36,814 bases of DNA from Trueperaceae bacterium (GTDB lineage Bacteria; Deinococcota; Deinococci; Deinococcales; Trueperaceae): NCBI GenBank assembly GCA_020431825.1, contig JAGQHN010000044.1, forward strand, positions 1 to 36,814, written 5' to 3'. Numbering within the stretch: position 1 is the stretch's first letter; every line of letters begins with the position of its first letter. A program made the position numbers and the translations under genes. Positions 34,365 through 36,814 of this stretch are shown here, one piece after another. Below the pieces are notes generated by a model. The model was not told the DNA's origin. It searched no databases and saw only the letters and a program-made list of their open reading frames with translations.

Positions 34365-35435
34365 ATGCTAAATTGGACCCAAACCTTTGTCAGCCCGCAA
34401 AGTAGCCTGCGCGATGTCCTGATGACCATTGACCGAGCAGAGCTGCAAATTGCGCTGGTGGTGGATGAAAAGATGCGCTTGCTAGGCCTAATCACCGATG
34501 GTGATGTCAGGCGAGCGCTGCTAAAAGGAATGACGCTCGAGGCCCATGCCAGTGACATTATGACGCGTGACCCGGTGAGTGTTTCACCTGAAATGCGTCC
34601 ACAGGCTATCGAGCAACTGATGCAGCAAAAAGACATTCACCACATTCCTGTGCTGGACAAAGATGGGGTTATTATTAGTCTGGCTGTACGGGGCAAAATC
34701 TTACCCAGAGAGCGTTTTGACAATGAAGTCATCCTGATGGCAGGGGGTTTGGGAAGTCGCCTGGGCGATTTAACCAAAGATGTGCCCAAACCGCTTTTAC
34801 ACATTGCCAATAAGCCCATCCTTGAAATCATTCTGGATAGTTTTTTGGAGCAGGGCTTCCACCAGTTTCATATTGCGGTAAATTATAAGGCTGAACTCAT
34901 TGAACACCATTTTGGCAAGGGGCGGCAGTGGGGTGCCCAGATTAACTATTTACGAGAAAACAAAAGAATGGGTACCTGTGGTGCCCTGAGCTTATTAAAA
35001 AGACGCCCCGATAAACCTGTTATTGTTATGAATGGTGACCTCTTAACACGGCTCAACTTTAAAAACCTGCTAGATTTTCACTCAGAGAGTGGCAGTATGG
35101 CAACTATGGCTGTGCGAGAATATGATGTGCAAATTCCTTTTGGGGTTATAAGTACCGAAGGAACGGCGATTAAAACGATCAGTGAAAAGCCAGTACAGCG
35201 CTATTTTGTCAATGCCGGAATCTATGTCCTAAACCCCGAATGTTTTGACCGAATACCTCAGGATCAGTTCTATGATATGACGGCACTTTTTCAAAGTCTT
35301 TTGGCTGAAGGTCTTAAGGTCGGGCATTATCCGATAGAAGGGTATTGGATTGACATTGGTCAGGTGTCAGATTTCCAGCAGGCTAAGCTTGATTTTAACG
35401 AAATCTGGTACAAACCCTTTGAGGTTAAACCGTGA
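34365..35435 (+). CDS. CBS-pair nucleotidyltransferase, PtmE-like (sugar-1-P guanylyltransferase)
   Basis: A 356-residue protein. Two CBS domains occupy about res 1-120 (GLITDGDVRRALLKG, HIPVLDKDGVIISL), then comes an NTP-transferase domain with MAGGLGSRLGDLTKDVPKPLLHIANKPILE (from res 125), VMNGDLLT for the metal and IEGYWIDIG near the end. This fusion is that of Campylobacter PtmE, which makes GDP-glucosamine for legionaminic acid, so a GDP-amino-sugar route is plausible here; related fusions with other substrates exist. ATG 34365 was chosen for the GGAAAG 8 bases upstream; an earlier in-frame ATG lies inside neuD. It overlaps the next gene by 4 bases. Confidence 0.85.
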   Translation: MLNWTQTFVSPQSSLRDVLMTIDRAELQIALVVDEKMRLLGLITDGDVRRALLKGMTLEAHASDIMTRDPVSVSPEMRPQAIEQLMQQKDIHHIPVLDKDGVIISLAVRGKILPRERFDNEVILMAGGLGSRLGDLTKDVPKPLLHIANKPILEIILDSFLEQGFHQFHIAVNYKAELIEHHFGKGRQWGAQINYLRENKRMGTCGALSLLKRRPDKPVIVMNGDLLTRLNFKNLLDFHSESGSMATMAVREYDVQIPFGVISTEGTAIKTISEKPVQRYFVNAGIYVLNPECFDRIPQDQFYDMTALFQSLLAEGLKVGHYPIEGYWIDIGQVSDFQQAKLDFNEIWYKPFEVKP

Positions 35436-36772
35436 AACTTTATGTGGTTCATGCCATTGATACCGAGGGTCCCCTGTATGAATCTCTGGACGCCACCTTT
35501 GAGCGCTTAGAAAAAATTATAGGGATGAGGCTCGAGCCCTCCCGCAAAACCTTAGAGCAAATCCGTAACAAAGAGCTTGACCTTGGGGGCAAAGAAGACG
35601 CTGCCGCTCTCGTGGTATCGCCTCAGCTGCTTAACTACAATGACAGCTGGGACAAGGTAGATGCCATGCTCTATGAGATGCTAAGCCCTGAGTACCGTCA
35701 GCGCTACGCTGACCCGACGGGGCGCGGCTGGGTTTACACCTGGTTTATTGTTGACCATGTTGGTTACGACATGAACCCCAGACGCCGTGATATGGGCTAT
35801 CACAATATCTTTGACCACTATAAAAGCTTACTCAAAGAAACTAACTCAGCCGATGAAATCAACTGGCACTTTCACCCCATGTCCACCTATAAAGAAGCGC
35901 ATATCTGTGCGACATCGTATTTGCGCTCGCCGCATTTACTTGAAACCCTGGCAAGGCGCATTATTGATCGGGGCTGGTTTCCCAGCTGTTTTCGCCCGGG
36001 CTTTCATGCTGAAAGGCCAGATGCCCACTGGTTTTTAGAGCAGTGGCTGCCCTTTGATTTTGCCAATCAGGCAACTGAAACAGATGTCGCTGCTCAGCAA
36101 GATGTTATGGGGGGTCGTCTGGGTGACTGGCGGCGTGCCCCCAATGACTGGTCACCTTATCATCCTGCACATGATGACTATCAGACTGAGGGCAGTTGCC
36201 GACGCACCATTTTTCGCTGCCTGAATGTTGGTACCAGGTTTAAGCTTTTAGATGAGAGCGAAGTTGAGCGTGCCTTTGCCAGAGCAGCCAGCGGCAAGCC
36301 TACGATTCTGGCTTTTACTAATCATGATTTTAGAGATATGCGCCATGATGTTGCCGAGACCCATGCCCTTATTCAAAGGGTGGCAAGCCGTTATCCTGAG
36401 GTCATTTGGCAGAACTCAGGGGCCAAGGAAGCTGCCAGAGCTGTGTTAGCCAGGAAAGAAGGGGAGCCGTTTGAGTTAGAGGTCAGGCTCGAGCATAACC
36501 GTTTGAGTGTAACAGCCAATCACGACAGTTTTGGCCCCCAACCTTTCTTAGCCATCAAAACGCACGACAAACGCTACCTGACCGACAATTTTGATTTACA
36601 AAGTCCCAGACGCCACTGGACCTATACCTTTGATGCCGATACGGTTCCCTTAAGTAGTATCGAGTCTTTTGGGATAGCCAGTAATGATCTAAATGGCTCG
36701 AGCCACGTATTGACGTTTGGTGCTGAAGGCAAGATTATCCTGAATAAGCAGTATCATGACACGACCTGGTAA
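35432..36772 (+). CDS. Deacetylase-like protein of unknown function in nonulosonate cluster
   Basis: A 446-residue protein without signal peptide or TM segment. The beginning HAIDTEGP (Asp10 in a position like the metal Asp of CE4 polysaccharide deacetylases), a WHFHP motif (His146, His148) and a later FRPGFHAERPD suggest a NodB-like barrel. Other CE4 motifs are not clear, so the assignment is tentative. From about res 345 the sequence looks like a separate beta-rich domain (RLEHNRLSVTANHDSFGPQP) that could bind carbohydrate. It starts at GTG in a GTGA overlap with the PtmE-like gene. A role in trimming or recognising the sugar precursor or glycan is inferred from the operon. Confidence 0.7.
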   Translation: MKLYVVHAIDTEGPLYESLDATFERLEKIIGMRLEPSRKTLEQIRNKELDLGGKEDAAALVVSPQLLNYNDSWDKVDAMLYEMLSPEYRQRYADPTGRGWVYTWFIVDHVGYDMNPRRRDMGYHNIFDHYKSLLKETNSADEINWHFHPMSTYKEAHICATSYLRSPHLLETLARRIIDRGWFPSCFRPGFHAERPDAHWFLEQWLPFDFANQATETDVAAQQDVMGGRLGDWRRAPNDWSPYHPAHDDYQTEGSCRRTIFRCLNVGTRFKLLDESEVERAFARAASGKPTILAFTNHDFRDMRHDVAETHALIQRVASRYPEVIWQNSGAKEAARAVLARKEGEPFELEVRLEHNRLSVTANHDSFGPQPFLAIKTHDKRYLTDNFDLQSPRRHWTYTFDADTVPLSSIESFGIASNDLNGSSHVLTFGAEGKIILNKQYHDTTW

Positions 36773-36814
36773 ACCCAGATTGCAGAAGAATGAAATAGTT
36801 TTTAGGCACTTATG

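Larger units (their letters stand above)
1391..36702. repeat. Dispersed over-represented palindrome CTCGAG (HIP1-like)
   Basis: By hand I count 76 copies. Their first bases are: 1391, 1574, 2362, 2871, 3121, 3668, 4969, 5332, 5536, 6376, 6899, 7000, 7304, 7595, 7871, 7973, 8192, 8851, 9023, 9505, 10195, 10550, 11490, 12024, 12276, 12608, 13010, 14458, 14478, 14835, 15561, 15718, 15913, 16045, 16087, 16628, 16810, 17207, 17264, 19227, 21125, 21146, 21663, 21915, 22098, 22218, 22356, 22966, 22984, 23728, 24210, 24412, 24418, 24772, 25243, 25395, 26312, 26448, 27587, 27914, 28592, 29244, 30384, 31058, 31541, 31822, 31909, 32110, 32381, 32474, 33087, 33812, 34536, 35531, 36488, 36697. About 25 are GCTCGAGC. 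Chance predicts 7-9. Most lie in genes, often as Leu-Glu codons CTC-GAG; 10550, 14478-region copies, 19227 and 29244 are at or between gene ends. Confidence 0.93.

Noticed and set aside
34193-34636. 147-codon minus-strand frame opposite neuD and the CBS-nucleotidyltransferase gene
   Set aside because: It is antisense to two clear genes and has no recognisable protein features.
1391-36702. CTCGAG copies as cloning linkers, CRISPR repeats or an insertion-element footprint
   Set aside because: Spacing is irregular, flanks differ, and copies sit in frame within conserved genes, so they are native scattered words.
36773-36814. Possible start of another gene at the end of the window
   Set aside because: Only 42 bases remain and an ATG at the very last position cannot be evaluated.

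Overview
The window looks like chromosomal DNA of a free-living bacterium with an outer membrane, most likely from the Deinococcota (Thermus/Deinococcus/Truepera relatives) but with moderate GC. The phylum call is inference and rests on four points. The window opens with a 23S-5S-tRNA-Gly(GCC) block, an arrangement well known from Thermus, where 16S is unlinked. The large SurA/PpiD-like foldase has the N-terminal anchor style of Deinococcus proteins. Both solute-binding proteins have ordinary signal peptides ending in A-x-A rather than lipoboxes. Several genes appear to start without a Shine-Dalgarno, with a -10 box 5-7 nt before the start codon, as in Deinococcus leaderless mRNAs.

Layout. 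1-781: 3' end of 23S, 5S, tRNA-Gly and a terminator, with two long palindromes sharing the same core on either side of 5S. 808-1002: a YwbE-family small protein. 1010-6546 (minus): a complete five-gene peptide/nickel-type ABC importer (binding protein, two permeases, two ATPases). 6776-10494: oligopeptidase B, then a convergent TPR protein. 10712-10788: tRNA-Arg(CCG) on the minus strand. 10872-16503: the foldase, an MFS transporter, a TetR repressor and an FAD monooxygenase; the monooxygenase promoter carries a double palindromic operator. 16595-21274 (minus): a BMP-type (nucleoside-like) ABC importer. 21535-25650: a two-TM small protein, a HAD 5'(3')-deoxyribonucleotidase, glmM, and a membrane GGDEF-EAL protein whose EAL active site is degraded.

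25947-36772 (plus) is a surface-polysaccharide/nonulosonic acid cluster. In order it encodes a Wzc-like chain-length/BY-kinase, a UDP-ManNAc-type dehydrogenase, a small EamA-like membrane protein, a PglK/MsbA-like ABC exporter, a CMP-nonulosonate cytidylyltransferase, a glycosyltransferase, a NeuB-type synthase, a NeuD-type acetyltransferase, a CBS-nucleotidyltransferase resembling GlcN-1-P guanylyltransferase PtmE, and an unfamiliar deacetylase-like protein. From the exporter onward the genes mostly overlap by 4-10 bases, so they are probably one operon that activates and attaches a sialic/legionaminic-type sugar and exports the glycan. The last 42 bases hold no recognisable gene.

The most striking signal not explained by genes is the palindrome CTCGAG. 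I count about 76 copies by hand, roughly one per 480 bp and about ten times the chance expectation. They lie in genes on both strands and in some gaps, and about a third are extended to GCTCGAGC. This resembles the cyanobacterial HIP1 phenomenon with a different word.
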